Positions 8,895 through 19,472 of a stretch of DNA of 26,941 bases are shown piece by piece (within the stretch, counting starts at the first letter, position 1; every line of letters begins with the position of its first letter). The DNA comes from Acrasis kona (Eukaryota > Heterolobosea > Eutetramitea > Acrasida > Acrasidae). Under the pieces are notes generated by a model that made no database searches, was not told the DNA's origin, and saw only the letters and a program-made list of their open reading frames with translations. The translations under genes were made by a program, and so were the position numbers. The stretch covers positions 1 to 26,941 of the forward strand of contig JAOPGA020001589.1 of the NCBI GenBank assembly GCA_026419775.2. Direction: 5' to 3'.

Positions 8895-9832
8895 TGGTGT
8901 GTGTTTTTTTTCTTGTCTTTTAGAATAATCCTACTTCCTTTGCTGCAAAATCTACTTACTGTACCATAAGTAAGCGACACATGACATGCTTGGTTCTCTA
9001 TAAGTAGAAATATTTGAATTGTAAAAACTCTAAAATACCCGTATGTAGTTTTAGGTGCTTTTTGGTCCATGATAACACGCAAAATAAAAGGATTTTTCAG
9101 GCTTAACCATAAAATACCGGAATATTTGATTATTGGTTAAATTTAGCTGCATTTCGCAATCCATTCCCTTTTAGTTCTGCTAGACGTTCGGGAACCAGAC
9201 AAGATTCGTAAATTCAGGTTTTTATTTGCAACCATATGGAAAGAAACCTCTATTCAATAAGAGTCTAGAGGTATGTCACCGAACTCATGCAGGCAAGAAA
9301 CGTTCCTTTATTCCTATAACATTTATAGAAATGATCATTAAAGATGAAGCCAACAGGTCAATCAAGTCGGCTGCATACTTTCGTCACCACGTTTATCACC
9401 AGTCAAGCATAGTAATCGTTCTACTTTGCATAATTGCACATAATTATTTCATGGAGCATTTAAAAATAGGTGTGGGTCATCTGACTCGTAGACTGCCAGA
9501 AAAGATATGGTGCGATCTATTGTCTGTCTAGACTGCTGAATCGGGAGTTTCTCATATGAAAATCCTTCAGACCTGGAGTTCTGATTTCGCCTTTAAACTT
9601 TATTGTAACATGACTTTGAGTTCTGTTCAGGAACAACCTTGATACAACAAGAGGATTGTATTAATTATTGCTTGTAATCAAAAAGACTCAAAATTTTTTA
9701 CTTCTTCTGAGGAAATGAAGCACTACCAATTTAGGACCGGAAGATATAAGTTAGTTCATAAAAAACTCCGGTAAATTGCCCACCATAAATACCCAAAATC
9801 CAAAAAATTCGCAAACAACAATTTACACACAA
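8895..9832. other. 938-bp divergent intergenic region
   Basis: This is the shared upstream region of the CHASE-PAS gene (minus) and the CRT-like transporter gene (plus). I see no RNA gene and no clear repeat. A frame at 9226-9531 (ATG at 9331, 66 aa) shows no family signature and has no intron support, so it is left uncalled. Confidence 0.5.
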
Positions 9833-11092
9833 ATGCCATCCAGTGACCTTAACGACCAAGAAGGAGTGACATCACCAACTAACAAAAATGTCCTGCTAAT
9901 TATTCTATGTGTGACGTGCATACTGGGAGGACTCATGAACAACGTGGGCGTACAAATGATGGGCAATAAAATGCCACCTTTTGCTTCTTTTCTACTTTAC
10001 GGTACAACTTTAATGTATGTCCTGCTATTTTTCTCGGCCGAGGTTATATCGTCGGCATTCAATCGGTACACCATTAAGGAAATCATTCAACGTTGGTCTC
10101 TTTATGGTAGCAGGAAACTTCAAATTGTGGTATTGGTGCTTGGGGTACTAACCGCACTCAATGGTGTCCTTGCTCAGTCTGCTATTCCCTTCATTGAACC
10201 TCAACTGGCTGTTATTTTGAAGCAAGTCGCCCTTCCTGTTACGTGGGCTTGTTATCCTCTAATTCTGAAAAAGAAAGTCGAAGTAGGACAGATAGGTTCG
10301 TTTTTTCTGATATCGTTTGGTTTGTTGTTCGGGTCAATTTATGGTTACATTCACGGTGCGGGCGGTCAAATTGTGTACACAAATTCAATCTTTTGGATTA
10401 TTGTTATAATACTAAGTGCTATACCAACATCGTTTGAGATTCTATATCAAGAAGTGGCATATGATACCATGAAGGCGCCAATCTTTATTGTGCTCGTTTA
10501 TTACAATCTTTTCTCCCTCATCATCTACTTCTTCTGGATCTTCATGACTGCAGTCCCTCAATTCGGAACCTGCCTACCAAAAGATCTTTCAATGCCATTG
10601 AGCCAATGCACATTTAACATGACTACGTGCACAGTCCCTGAGGCTTTTATACAACAAGGCGAAGCATTTAAGTGCTTCTTTGGAGTGGGTGAGGTGCAAT
10701 GTTGCGGCTCATATGCCTCCCTTTGGGTCATGGTGTTCACTTTGGGATATTTCATAAGCTTTATATCCTCCTCATACCTTTTAGAAAGGTATGGATCTAA
10801 TGTATGGGCTAACTTGAATGCTCTCATCTTCCCCCTCACAACTGCAACCTTTTGGATTAAGCCATTAGTTGGAGACTCTGCATCCAGCTTTGAGTGGTAC
10901 GTGCTGGTGTCTATAATAGCGATAACGTTAGGTAATTTAACATATGAGTGGTTCTCCCGTCGCCCGCTCTATGAATTCGACCTCAAATTCTTGCCATGGT
11001 ATAATTATCGATATGAAGTCTCAGGAAGCAAGAACGAAAACCTTTTAGTTCCGTATGAAGAGGATCCTGAAAAGAAAACACTGCTTGAATGA
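9833..11092 (+). CDS. CRT-like transporter (drug/metabolite transporter superfamily)
   Basis: A single exon of 419 aa begins at the ATG at 9833; the frame runs back only to a TTG at 9776. About ten TM segments are visible, starting at LLIILCVTCILGGLMNNVGV. Features of the chloroquine-resistance-transporter (CRT) family are present: an early NNV helix, the SAIPFIEPQLAVILKQ segment, the PTSFEILYQE helix, and a long Cys-rich loop (about residues 240-290, with CCGS at its end) like the disulfide-bonded vacuolar loop of the Plasmodium protein. In other protists CRT proteins sit in lysosomal or vacuolar membranes and export peptides, amino acids or glutathione. The C-terminal tail is acidic and ends EDPEKKTLLE; an acidic dileucine there could direct endolysosomal sorting (inference). 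Confidence 0.88.
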   Translation: MPSSDLNDQEGVTSPTNKNVLLIILCVTCILGGLMNNVGVQMMGNKMPPFASFLLYGTTLMYVLLFFSAEVISSAFNRYTIKEIIQRWSLYGSRKLQIVVLVLGVLTALNGVLAQSAIPFIEPQLAVILKQVALPVTWACYPLILKKKVEVGQIGSFFLISFGLLFGSIYGYIHGAGGQIVYTNSIFWIIVIILSAIPTSFEILYQEVAYDTMKAPIFIVLVYYNLFSLIIYFFWIFMTAVPQFGTCLPKDLSMPLSQCTFNMTTCTVPEAFIQQGEAFKCFFGVGEVQCCGSYASLWVMVFTLGYFISFISSSYLLERYGSNVWANLNALIFPLTTATFWIKPLVGDSASSFEWYVLVSIIAITLGNLTYEWFSRRPLYEFDLKFLPWYNYRYEVSGSKNENLLVPYEEDPEKKTLLE

Positions 11093-11284
11093 ATTTAAAT
11101 AAATGGGTGTCATCTAGAAATTGTCTTGTTTTTATACTTTGGAGTTGACGTTCCGAATCTATACCCTCCTATAAATCTCCTCGAGTGCGAGAGGCTTTTT
11201 CTTAAAATCTATATTTCGACTGCTTAGTTGCGGCGTTGGAGAGCCGTTGTTAACGGAGTTGTTTGTAACATTCAACAAAAAGGA

Positions 11285-12373
11285 ATGTCCTTTGCTGACC
11301 TCGTCAAGAACAAGGATAACGTGAAAACACATGTAATTGATATCGGACTAGATGACCCGTCAATTGTTGTCAAAAAGAAGGCCAAGACAACATCACCACA
11401 ACAATTTGTGAATAAAACCAAACAGAACCATGTAAATGTAGGGGCTAAAGCAGATATAATAGAGATTGACAATCAAGACCAAGAGGCTCAGGAACTAGCA
11501 GAAAACATTGCTGAGCAGATAAGGTTGTCATACGGTAACATGAACCAAATCGATAAAATGTTGGCAAAGCTCGGGGGGACACAAGATACTCATGAACATC
11601 GACAAAATTTGTATGCAACCCTTGTTGAAAAATACTTACCACTCTTTAGAAACAAATTAATGGATGAAAATAACGAAAACCTAAAAGAAATTATGGACTC
11701 GATGAAAAGGTTCGAAAATTTGGCCCGTAACGTAAGAGACATTACCTTGTTAACTAATTTAATCGTTAGGATGATGTGCTCAAGTCTCAGCTTACTAAAC
11801 TTAAAAATGATGTGGTCCAGTTTGCCAGCCGCATCAAGAAGCAAACCACCGAAGTATACAAAAAAGAAAAAATGTATGTTGTGAAGGCCAAACAAGAAGT
11901 TGCCACAAAACAAAGTTATTATGAGAGCTCAAGCGAGATTACAAAAGAGCCAACTGAGGAACATTCACTATTGATGGATTCAAAAAGGTATTTTTTTCAT
12001 CTTTAAAAAGACTCAATTTTTTTGTAGACAGCAATTAAATACCGTTAAAAACGAAATTGAATTCAACGAACTCATCATCAAAGAAAGAGAGGAGGATTTT
12101 GCAAAGATTGAGGAGCAGATTGTTGACATTAATAGTATTTTTAGAGAATTAAATTACATGGTGAGCGAACAGGGAGAACACCTGGATCTAATAGAAGCAC
12201 AAGTAGAGGACGCTGCAATCAAAGTACATACTGGTGGTGAAAATCTACAAACAGCGAACGAGACCGATAAAAAAGGAAGAAATGTAATGTGCATCATTCT
12301 TGTATTGCTGTTGGGAATCACAGCTGTGGTAGCCGTTCTTCTCATTATTCTAAAAAGTTTGAATATATTTTAA
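11285..12373 (+). CDS. Qa-SNARE, Pep12/syntaxin-7 type
   Basis: Three exons, 11285-11731, 11770-11987 and 12028-12373, give 336 aa. The order is a disordered N-terminus, a three-helix Habc-like region with LGGTQDTHEHRQNL (the Pep12/syntaxin-7 hallmark), a linker, the Qa SNARE motif (about residues 235-300) and a C-terminal anchor (about 312-333, VMCIILVLLLGITAVVAVLL). The central zero-layer Gln is Q270 in MVSEQGEHLD. Proteins of this group drive fusion at endosomes and the vacuole/lysosome. Both introns (38 and 40 nt) join in phase; the first contains TTAACTAAT near its 3' end. The ATG at 11285 (MSFADL) was chosen because the frame upstream begins only at a TTG. The second joint, just before the SNARE motif, splits an Arg codon. 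Confidence 0.92.
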
Positions 12374-12447
12374 TAAACAAGCTTTCAGTAAAGAACTGGT
12401 TCGTGCATTAAGCATTTTCAAAACTTTAAAAGGTGTTTTAAATTATT

Positions 12448-12702
12448 ATGGCTTTCAAAATGTCTAATTCGAACCTGAGAGTGAATGTTTCACTTTGTTG
12501 TGGGGAAGCTCACAGCTTGATAGATCCATTCCGAAGTGTCAAAAAAGGTGTTTGGTCAATTGTGACAAGAAGGGAGCCGGATAATTTCAAACTCGAGTCA
12601 AATTCGAACGCTCGTGTTAGAACTTCTATTTTGGAAACCCCTTGTTTAACCTACAACGACAAAGGGAAGCAACCCTGGTGTGTAGAAGCAGCAACTGTAT
12701 AA
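12448..12702 (+). CDS. Possible 84-codon upstream ORF ahead of the F-box/LRR gene
   Basis: An ATG-initiated frame of 84 codons ends 18 bp before the F-box gene start. It is in the same frame as that gene but is separated from it by a TAA and a TGA. I recognise no family. Candidate introns joining the two either break phase or create a stop, so it is either a leader ORF in the 5' UTR, a small independent gene, or chance. The rest of 12374-12720 shows nothing else. Confidence 0.25.
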   Translation: MAFKMSNSNLRVNVSLCCGEAHSLIDPFRSVKKGVWSIVTRREPDNFKLESNSNARVRTSILETPCLTYNDKGKQPWCVEAATV

Positions 12703-12720
12703 CAATCTTGAACAAGACTT

Positions 12721-15706
12721 ATGTTGTCAACGATACACCGAGCAAACATGGATATAACTACAGTGATTGAAAGACAACCAACCGCACAAAACATACAATC
12801 TCTTAAACGGAGACGCGATGAGTCACCTAACCAGCTGTCCTTAATATTGCATAACAGCCCCATTGTTAATAATAATAATAATACATCCCCATCAAATGAG
12901 ATGCGGCCGACAAAAAAGCTTAGACGGATCAATTATGCCAACAAATGGGCATGGATGCCTCGTGAAGCATTGTTTGTCACGTTACAATTTCTAACAAAAC
13001 CCGAACTGATTAAAATCGGCGCTGTCAGTCGCCATTGGTACACAACTTCTAGGGTAAACGTCCTATGGAGCAACCTACATAGCTTCACAGGTTTTAAAGT
13101 GTCTTCATTAAACGATGTTTGTGAATTCCTTGAAACAGTATTCAAGGGTCATGCACCAGTGTTGGAGCTTACACTGCCAAAGAACTGTGCTGCCCTTTCC
13201 CCATATGAGTTCAGAAGACTTTCGGACGTTTGCTGTCATTTGAGCGAGCTCAACCTGCCCGTTGCAAACAGTGAGGTAAGTACTATTCACCTACATTTTC
13301 ATTTACAACGAATAGACGGTTCAATCCATAAATGACGAGTGCCTCAAGGAACTTTCGAGGGTAAAGACGCTACGAATGGTCAATTTGTCCACACATCAAG
13401 CAATTACTGATGAAGGACTACAATACTTTGTAAACCAACTCAAAGACACCCTGACCCACATCAACATTGATCACTGCAGAAGCATCAGTGCAAGCACCGT
13501 AATCAAAACATTAACAACGTGCAACCGCCTAGAATCATTTTCCGCACTATTCTGTGCAAACGCCGCCCTGACCAAAAGCGATCTCATCAAGTTACGTGAC
13601 GTCAGTGATTCTAGTTTGAGGTTATCATCGCTCAGCATTGAGCTTGGAGAGGATGCATGCGAACAAAGCGGAAACATACAAAACGTACTAAAGCGGTATC
13701 AACGATCCCTACGGTCGCTTCACTTAAGAGGCTGGAGACACATTGGACCCGTCATGAGTGATGAATTAACCAACATTTGCCAACAGCTGATCAACCTACA
13801 AAAACTAACCGTATCGTGCACAAGCTTATCGGAAATCAACACCGCCCCAAACACCACCGCCAACATTCAACATCAAAACGCAACCGTCCTCATCGAAAGC
13901 GACAGCATCAAAGAAATACTTTTAAACCGTTTCGAAAACTTACACAAGCCCATCTTCAAGTGCAGTCAATTAAGCAAACTACACCTGGAAGGAATGACCA
14001 GCTTACACGATGTATCATTAGAAACACCACAACTCCAAGAATTCATCTTGCGATCGAGTCGGATCATCATGGCCACCAACGATTCACAACCGCAATTCAT
14101 GCACAAAATATCCACGTTACATTCGTTAAGGATCATCGAAGTGTTCGACTGCGGAGGATTATCCACGTTGAAAATCACGCCCTCATCCAACATTACCCAT
14201 CTCACATTATTCATGTGCAACGATTTGGAATCACTTTTCATTCATTGCGACCGATTGACATTTCTGAACATTGATGCCTGTCAACAATTAAAGATCGCAA
14301 ACATCAAATGTAGCGAATTGAGCGACATGAAATTATTTTCGTTACCACAGCCCATGCAATCATCATCGCTCGACGAACTGTACTTGTATAGCGATCAACT
14401 GAAGAATTTGAGTTTGTTGCGATGTGCCAATTTGACCAAAGTACAGATCGATTGCATCAAATTGAACAGCATCAATCTGAACGAATGTAAAGTGCTCAGG
14501 AATGTGAATCTCAACTGTGGCGATTTGGAGAAATTAGCATTGGGCGGTCCACATATCGAATGGAACGATCGAATGGTTAGGGATTTGAATTTCAAATGTC
14601 CCAACATTAACATGTTGAGCCTGTCTCACGTATCCATCGACGATCAAGTGTTGGAATCCATATCCAGGTGGAGCACGTTAAAAGCATTGGTCGTTTCGAA
14701 TTGCGAAAATTTGATGCACGTGAATTTGAGAGGAGATGCGCTGAAGGGAGTGCAATTGATGGACTGTAATCATTTGAAATCTACGAGCGTGCAGAGCGAT
14801 GCGTTACAAAAACTCATTTTTAGAAATTGTGCACGATTGGAAGATCCATTTCGAGAGATGAAATGTGCGAATTTACAACACGTGGAAGCACAAAATTGTA
14901 CTTTTTTGTCGAACGTGAATTTACGCGGCGAATCGGTGCAACAAGTTTTTTTCAACCATTGTCCACAATTGAATCGAATGATGATGGCGGTGCCTCGAAT
15001 TTCCAAATTAAAGATTACCGAATGTGCACAATTGGAATCTTGTGAATTCATGGGGCCCATTCCTCATTTGAATTTGGTGGAAATTTCGTTGGAGAAATGT
15101 ATCAAATTATCGGACGTCGGATTACAACGTTTGATGAGCATGACCCCGAACGTGAGGACTTGTCACATCAAACAGTGTCATTCCTTACAAAAACCAAATT
15201 TAAAAACGTTGGCCCATTTGCAAATGATTGACTTTTTGGAATGTGCAAGATTGAACCATCCAGTTCTACACGATAGGCTGCGTGGATGTACCATATCGCT
15301 CAAAGCATGTCCGTCCTTACAATTTACTGATTTTTCACAAATTGCACATTTTGCAGATTTTGTTGAAATTGTGAATTGTGAGTCGTTAGTAAACAGAGTA
15401 GGATTTAGATTGAGCGGCATCAAGAGATTGAATTTGGCACTATGTCATCGACTGGTGCAAGTTGATTTGTATGGCGCGCCGCAAGGGGAGCAATCTCGTC
15501 TGGAGAAGTTGTTAATTGCTCATTGTAGGCAATTGGTGAATTTGACAGTAAATAGTAACACGAGGCCCATCATTACTCAACTCAAGGATTGTCCAAAGTT
15601 GGGAGCACCCACTCTGGCGCCACCTGCAAAGATTATTGCCTGCATGATGGGGTGTAGAGCACTTGGTTGTGAAGGAGGAAATATTATTGAGAGGACATTT
15701 GAATAA
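12721..15706 (+). CDS. F-box protein with very long cysteine-rich LRR array
   Basis: Exons 12721-13275 and 13316-15706 (intron 40 nt, phase 0) give 981 aa. The N-terminus is disordered with basic nuclear-signal-like patches (KRRR near residue 30, KKLRR near 66) and an Asn run from an AAT repeat. An F-box follows at about 79-120 (MPREALFVTLQFL...VSRHWY...LWSNL). Nearly all the rest is leucine-rich repeats of the AMN1/cysteine-containing type, with recurring L-x-x-C and NLxxCxxL units to about residue 960. F-box/LRR proteins are substrate receptors of SCF ubiquitin ligases: the F-box binds Skp1 and the LRR solenoid binds the substrate. More than 20 repeats is long for this class. The first half of the array uses C/A-ending codons, the second half many TTG Leu codons. 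Confidence 0.9.
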
Positions 15707-15710
15707 AATG

Positions 15711-15760
15711 TTATTTTCTTTATTTTTTTCATTTTTTTCATTTTTTTAATTTTCAACAAG
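15711..15760 (+). repeat. T-rich tract with three tandem ATTTTTTTC-like units
   Basis: Just after the F-box/LRR stop lies a 50-bp pyrimidine tract with three near-identical T7 units separated by CA. AATAAA at 15702-15707 overlaps the stop codon. The tract most likely belongs to the 3' end and poly(A) region. Confidence 0.6.
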
Positions 15761-15844
15761 AAGGTGGAACTTCAAATCTTGGTTGTGACGAACACTATTT
15801 ATAGCCATCAATGATGGTTTATTCTATCAAAATAAGAAAAACAA

Positions 15845-16589
15845 ATGAGAGAACCAAGAGCAGCATCTTTTAGGTCAAGAGTTAATAGTCACATCTTCTT
15901 CGACGCACCGTACAAGGTTGAAAAGAGGAAGCACTTTTTTTGGAAGGAATGTTCTGTTTGCTTTGAGTCCAAACGTGATGATGAGTTTCCTCTACAAGGT
16001 TGCAAAAGAGATACCGTCATTTGTTCAAAGTGCACCTATGCTTATATTTCTCACAAAATACAAGACGGGTACGCAATTGAACTTTAACCGAAAACTAATT
16101 TAGAGTAGGCAGTACAACATTGGATGTCCCAAACCCAATTGCAATCACGACTTGGATCAAGAAACGGTCAGAAGCATCTTGTCAAAGTATAGAGATGTAG
16201 AATTTTACGATGAAATTTTGACCCTGAGGTTGGTGGAGAGCATACCAGAGTTCATATGGTGCTTGTCCTGTGAGAATGGATTCATCAACGAAGACGAGGA
16301 CTCAGAGACTGTCAAATGTCCAACATGTAAAGAAGAGTCCTGCGTGGAGCACAAGTGCTTAATGAACGGACATTGCTGCAAAAGGTACAATGAACTCATC
16401 ATGAAGGATTGCGATCCAGAATCAGCCTTAATAATAACAAACACAACAAGAGAATGCCCCAGTTGCACATGGAGGATAGAAAAAGACGGAGGATGCAACC
16501 ACATGACCTGTAGCCGCTGTGCATGTGAATTCTGCTATGAATGCGGCCAAGTATACGACGAAGAATATGGTCACGAATGTAATGTATAA
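15845..16589 (+). CDS. Small RBR (RING1-IBR-RING2) E3 ubiquitin ligase
   Basis: Two exons, 15845-16068 and about 16109-16589, give 234 aa. RING1 starts at ECSVC and continues across the intron to the IGCPKPNC end typical of this domain. The IBR contains CLSCENGF, KCPTCKEESC and VEHKC. RING2 is CPSC...GGCNHMTC...CACEFCYEC...HEC, and the Cys of GGCNHMTC is in the position of the catalytic Cys that accepts ubiquitin. The protein is little more than the RBR module: no UBA, UBL or other targeting domain is seen. The 3' splice site is uncertain by one codon: ending the intron at 16105 or at 16108 keeps the frame, giving DGRQYN or DGQYN. RING1 lacks the usual His after its third Cys (GCKRDTVICSKC). 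The gene ends 6 bp before the end of the opposite-strand synthetase gene. Confidence 0.88.
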
Positions 16590-16595
16590 AACAAT

Positions 16596-19472
16596 TTATA
16601 AAATTGATTCTGCATAATCTCTTCCCACAATCAATGCCTCCTTCACCTTATCCACGTTCTTGCCAGTACCCTGAGCAAAGACCGGACTTCCACCACCAGA
16701 TCCATCCAACAATGCGTTCATCTTTGCAACCCACTCCTTGGCGCTCAACTTGCTTCCCTTCGGAACGCTACAAAAGTAAGCGACCATGTTGTCCTTTCCC
16801 TCCGCATTTCCAATCAACAACAACGGCACCTTGATATTCTTCGCAAAGGCTTGACAATAAGCACGCGACACGCTATCGTCCACGCTGATGCACAAGCATT
16901 TGGATTGATTCACGTCGGCAGCGTGTTCGTTTCCGAGTCGAGCCGCTCTGTCCAATAAAATCTTTTCTTGTGCCTTTGCAATTTGTTTTCTTCGTTCGTA
17001 CAAGACGCCCGCGCGTTGTTGCAGATTTAATTTGTTGATCAATCCAACATTTTTCAATTTGAGCAAATCGGCGGATAACGTGGTGTAGTCCCTCACGAAT
17101 GCATCCGAATCGTTCTCGTCGATCGAATCCACTTGTTTGATTCTCGCGTCGAAATGTTCGAATTCTGATTGCGACGATTGTGCCTGACTGCGAGTGACCG
17201 CCTCTATGCGCCTCACTCCTGCGCTGATGCTTCCTTCGCTGATCAACACAAAGTTGACCGCTTGCGATGTCTCCTGCAGGTGAGTTCCGCCGCAGAACTC
17301 CACGCTGTATTGTTTCCATTGTTCATCGTCGGGTGCATTGATCATGTGATCGTGATTGTTGACTCCGATACTGACGACTCGGACTTCGTCGGGGTAATAT
17401 TCTCCGAACATGGCGCGAAGTCCGGCAATTTTCTCCGCTTGTTCTCTCCTGGCCACTCTGGAGTTGACTTGTACGTTCTTGCGAATCAAATCATTTACGA
17501 TTTGTTCGATTTGGACCAAATCGGATGGTTTGGGCTGAGCGCTACATGTGTAATCGAATCGCAATCCATCTTGATTCACGAAACTTCCCTTTTGATCGCA
17601 CTTGTCTCCCAACACCTTGCGCAATGCATAATTCAACATGTGAGTTGCGGTGTGATTGGACGCAGTGTTCAATCGCTTCTCGAAATCTGGAACGCACGTG
17701 ACTTGTTGACCCACCGTGAGAGATGATTCCGAATCGGTTAATTTGCCGCTGTGAACGACGTATCCTGCGCTCGATTGAGTGTTGGTGATTTGGAACGCAT
17801 GGGACAGGAATCCAGTGTCGTAGATTTGTCCGCCTCCCTCCGCATAAAAGTTGGTCTTGTCCAAAATGACTGCGCAGTAGGAATCGCTCTGGAACGAAAT
17901 GTGATTGACGAATCCTTGTTTGGGATCGTAGATGGCGACGACGGTGGATTCGATCGGCTCCCATACGTAACGATGCGAATCGTCCGTGAGCGGTGCCTTG
18001 TGAGCCACGTTCAATTCCTTCAGCGTGTTCACGTCCAAAGTGATCGTGGATTCGTTCACGTTTGCATTCTTTTCCTTGGCGCTGATTAATGCATGTCGAG
18101 CTCTCTCCTCTTCGAATTTGATCTTGTCCACGTTTAATTGTAATTCTTCTGCCATGAGCTGGGTCAAATCCACGGGGAATCCATAAGTGGCGTACAATTC
18201 GAACGCATCGGCTCCGCTGATGATTTTGGATCCATTCTTCAACGCTTCGTCTGCTCTCAATTTGAAGAACTTTTCTCCCGTCTTTAAGGTCCTGCTGAAT
18301 TTGACTTCCTCGTCGTAAATGATCTTGCGGATGGATTCGGGATCGGATTGAATGGTCGGGAACACGTGTCCAAGGCTCTTGACGACGACGCTGACCAGAT
18401 TCGAAAAGAATCCGGGCTTGGAATTATTTCCTTCCAAGATGGATCCATATCTCACCGCTCTACGAACGATGCGTCTCAACACGTAACCTCTTCCGACGGC
18501 ATCAGGAATGCCTCCGTCCGATAATGCGACGGTCAACGTGCGAATGTGATCGGCGATCACTCTGTACGCGGTGTCCACGCTGTTTTCATCTTCCTTTCCT
18601 AATTTTCCTCTATAGGGTGCTGCGCCTGTTACTTTTTGAATTTCGGTAAAGATGGGTTGGAACACGTCGGTGTCATAATTGGAGAATTTGTTTTGTAAAA
18701 TGCTGGTCAACCTCTCGAAACCCATTCCGGTGTCAACGTGTTTGTCTGGTAACAACCTCAAGGAACGATCTGGTTCTCTGTTGTATTGGATGAACACAAT
18801 GTTCCAAATCTCGATGACGTTTGGATCGTCGGCGTTGACTAGACTTGCAGCATTTCTTCCTCCGATGCGATCGTAATGGATTTCTGAACATGGACCGCAT
18901 GGACCTTCGTCGCCCATCTCCCAGAAATTATCTTTTGTGTTTCCTGGCAGCACTCTTTCGGTGGGTAGGTACTGTAGCCATAATTGTCTTGCTTCTTCGT
19001 CGGGTTCAAGTCCTTGTTTGGCATCACCTTCGAAATATGTTGCGTACAATCTGTCCTTTTCCATTCCGTATACTTCTGTTAAAAGTTCCCATGCCCAAGC
19101 AATTGCTTCCTTCTTGAAGTAGTCGCCGAAACTCCAGTTACCCAACATTTCAAAGAATGTGTGATGGTAGGTATCTTTTCCAACGTCATCCAAATCATTG
19201 TGTTTTCCTCCTGCACGGATGCACTTTTGGGTATTGACTGCTCTCTTCATTTTACCAAGATCACTGTTTGGGTCAGCGGTTCCCAAAAAGATGGGCTTGA
19301 ATTGATTCATTCCTGCATTTGCAAACAAGATGGTGTTATCGTTGTGTGGGATCACGGAACTACTTGGGACGAAAACATGTTGCTTCTTTTGGCCAAAAAA
19401 ATCAATAAAGGTCTGTCTGACCCTGTTTGCTGGCCATTCTATTTCTTGTGGAGTGTCTACGTTGCTTGACAT
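16596..19472 (-). CDS. Alanyl-tRNA synthetase
   Basis: Single exon of 958 aa from the ATG at 19472; full length for eukaryotic AlaRS. The class II catalytic core has NTQKCIRAGGKHNDL (about 80-94), FFEMLGNWSFGDYF (about 106-119), FWEMGDEGPCGPCSE (about 183-197) and HVDTGMGFERL (about 245-255). The editing domain has the zinc-site residues H607 and H611 (HTATH), C727 and H731 (FCGGTH). The C-terminal part ends in the Gly-rich SGGGSP region typical of the family. It charges tRNA-Ala and clears misacylated Ser and Gly. No introns are seen, and the gene is richer in GC than its neighbours. Upstream of the ATG the frame stays open for 31 codons and encodes a basic stretch that resembles a mitochondrial presequence (see findings). 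Confidence 0.97.
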   Translation of the reverse strand: MSSNVDTPQEIEWPANRVRQTFIDFFGQKKQHVFVPSSSVIPHNDNTILFANAGMNQFKPIFLGTADPNSDLGKMKRAVNTQKCIRAGGKHNDLDDVGKDTYHHTFFEMLGNWSFGDYFKKEAIAWAWELLTEVYGMEKDRLYATYFEGDAKQGLEPDEEARQLWLQYLPTERVLPGNTKDNFWEMGDEGPCGPCSEIHYDRIGGRNAASLVNADDPNVIEIWNIVFIQYNREPDRSLRLLPDKHVDTGMGFERLTSILQNKFSNYDTDVFQPIFTEIQKVTGAAPYRGKLGKEDENSVDTAYRVIADHIRTLTVALSDGGIPDAVGRGYVLRRIVRRAVRYGSILEGNNSKPGFFSNLVSVVVKSLGHVFPTIQSDPESIRKIIYDEEVKFSRTLKTGEKFFKLRADEALKNGSKIISGADAFELYATYGFPVDLTQLMAEELQLNVDKIKFEEERARHALISAKEKNANVNESTITLDVNTLKELNVAHKAPLTDDSHRYVWEPIESTVVAIYDPKQGFVNHISFQSDSYCAVILDKTNFYAEGGGQIYDTGFLSHAFQITNTQSSAGYVVHSGKLTDSESSLTVGQQVTCVPDFEKRLNTASNHTATHMLNYALRKVLGDKCDQKGSFVNQDGLRFDYTCSAQPKPSDLVQIEQIVNDLIRKNVQVNSRVARREQAEKIAGLRAMFGEYYPDEVRVVSIGVNNHDHMINAPDDEQWKQYSVEFCGGTHLQETSQAVNFVLISEGSISAGVRRIEAVTRSQAQSSQSEFEHFDARIKQVDSIDENDSDAFVRDYTTLSADLLKLKNVGLINKLNLQQRAGVLYERRKQIAKAQEKILLDRAARLGNEHAADVNQSKCLCISVDDSVSRAYCQAFAKNIKVPLLLIGNAEGKDNMVAYFCSVPKGSKLSAKEWVAKMNALLDGSGGGSPVFAQGTGKNVDKVKEALIVGRDYAESIL

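Noticed and set aside
9226-9531. A 101-codon plus-strand frame in the CHASE-PAS/CRT intergenic region
   Set aside because: It opens with TTG, its first ATG leaves only 66 codons, the composition is not protein-like and no intron pattern extends it.
13777-14274. A 165-codon frame inside the F-box/LRR exon
   Set aside because: It is rich in His, Asn, Arg and Thr, as expected from a shifted reading of a T-poor LRR array; the main frame has clear LRRs.
17169-17726. A 185-codon plus-strand frame opposite AlaRS
   Set aside because: It lies wholly antisense to a perfectly conserved synthetase and has no family signature.
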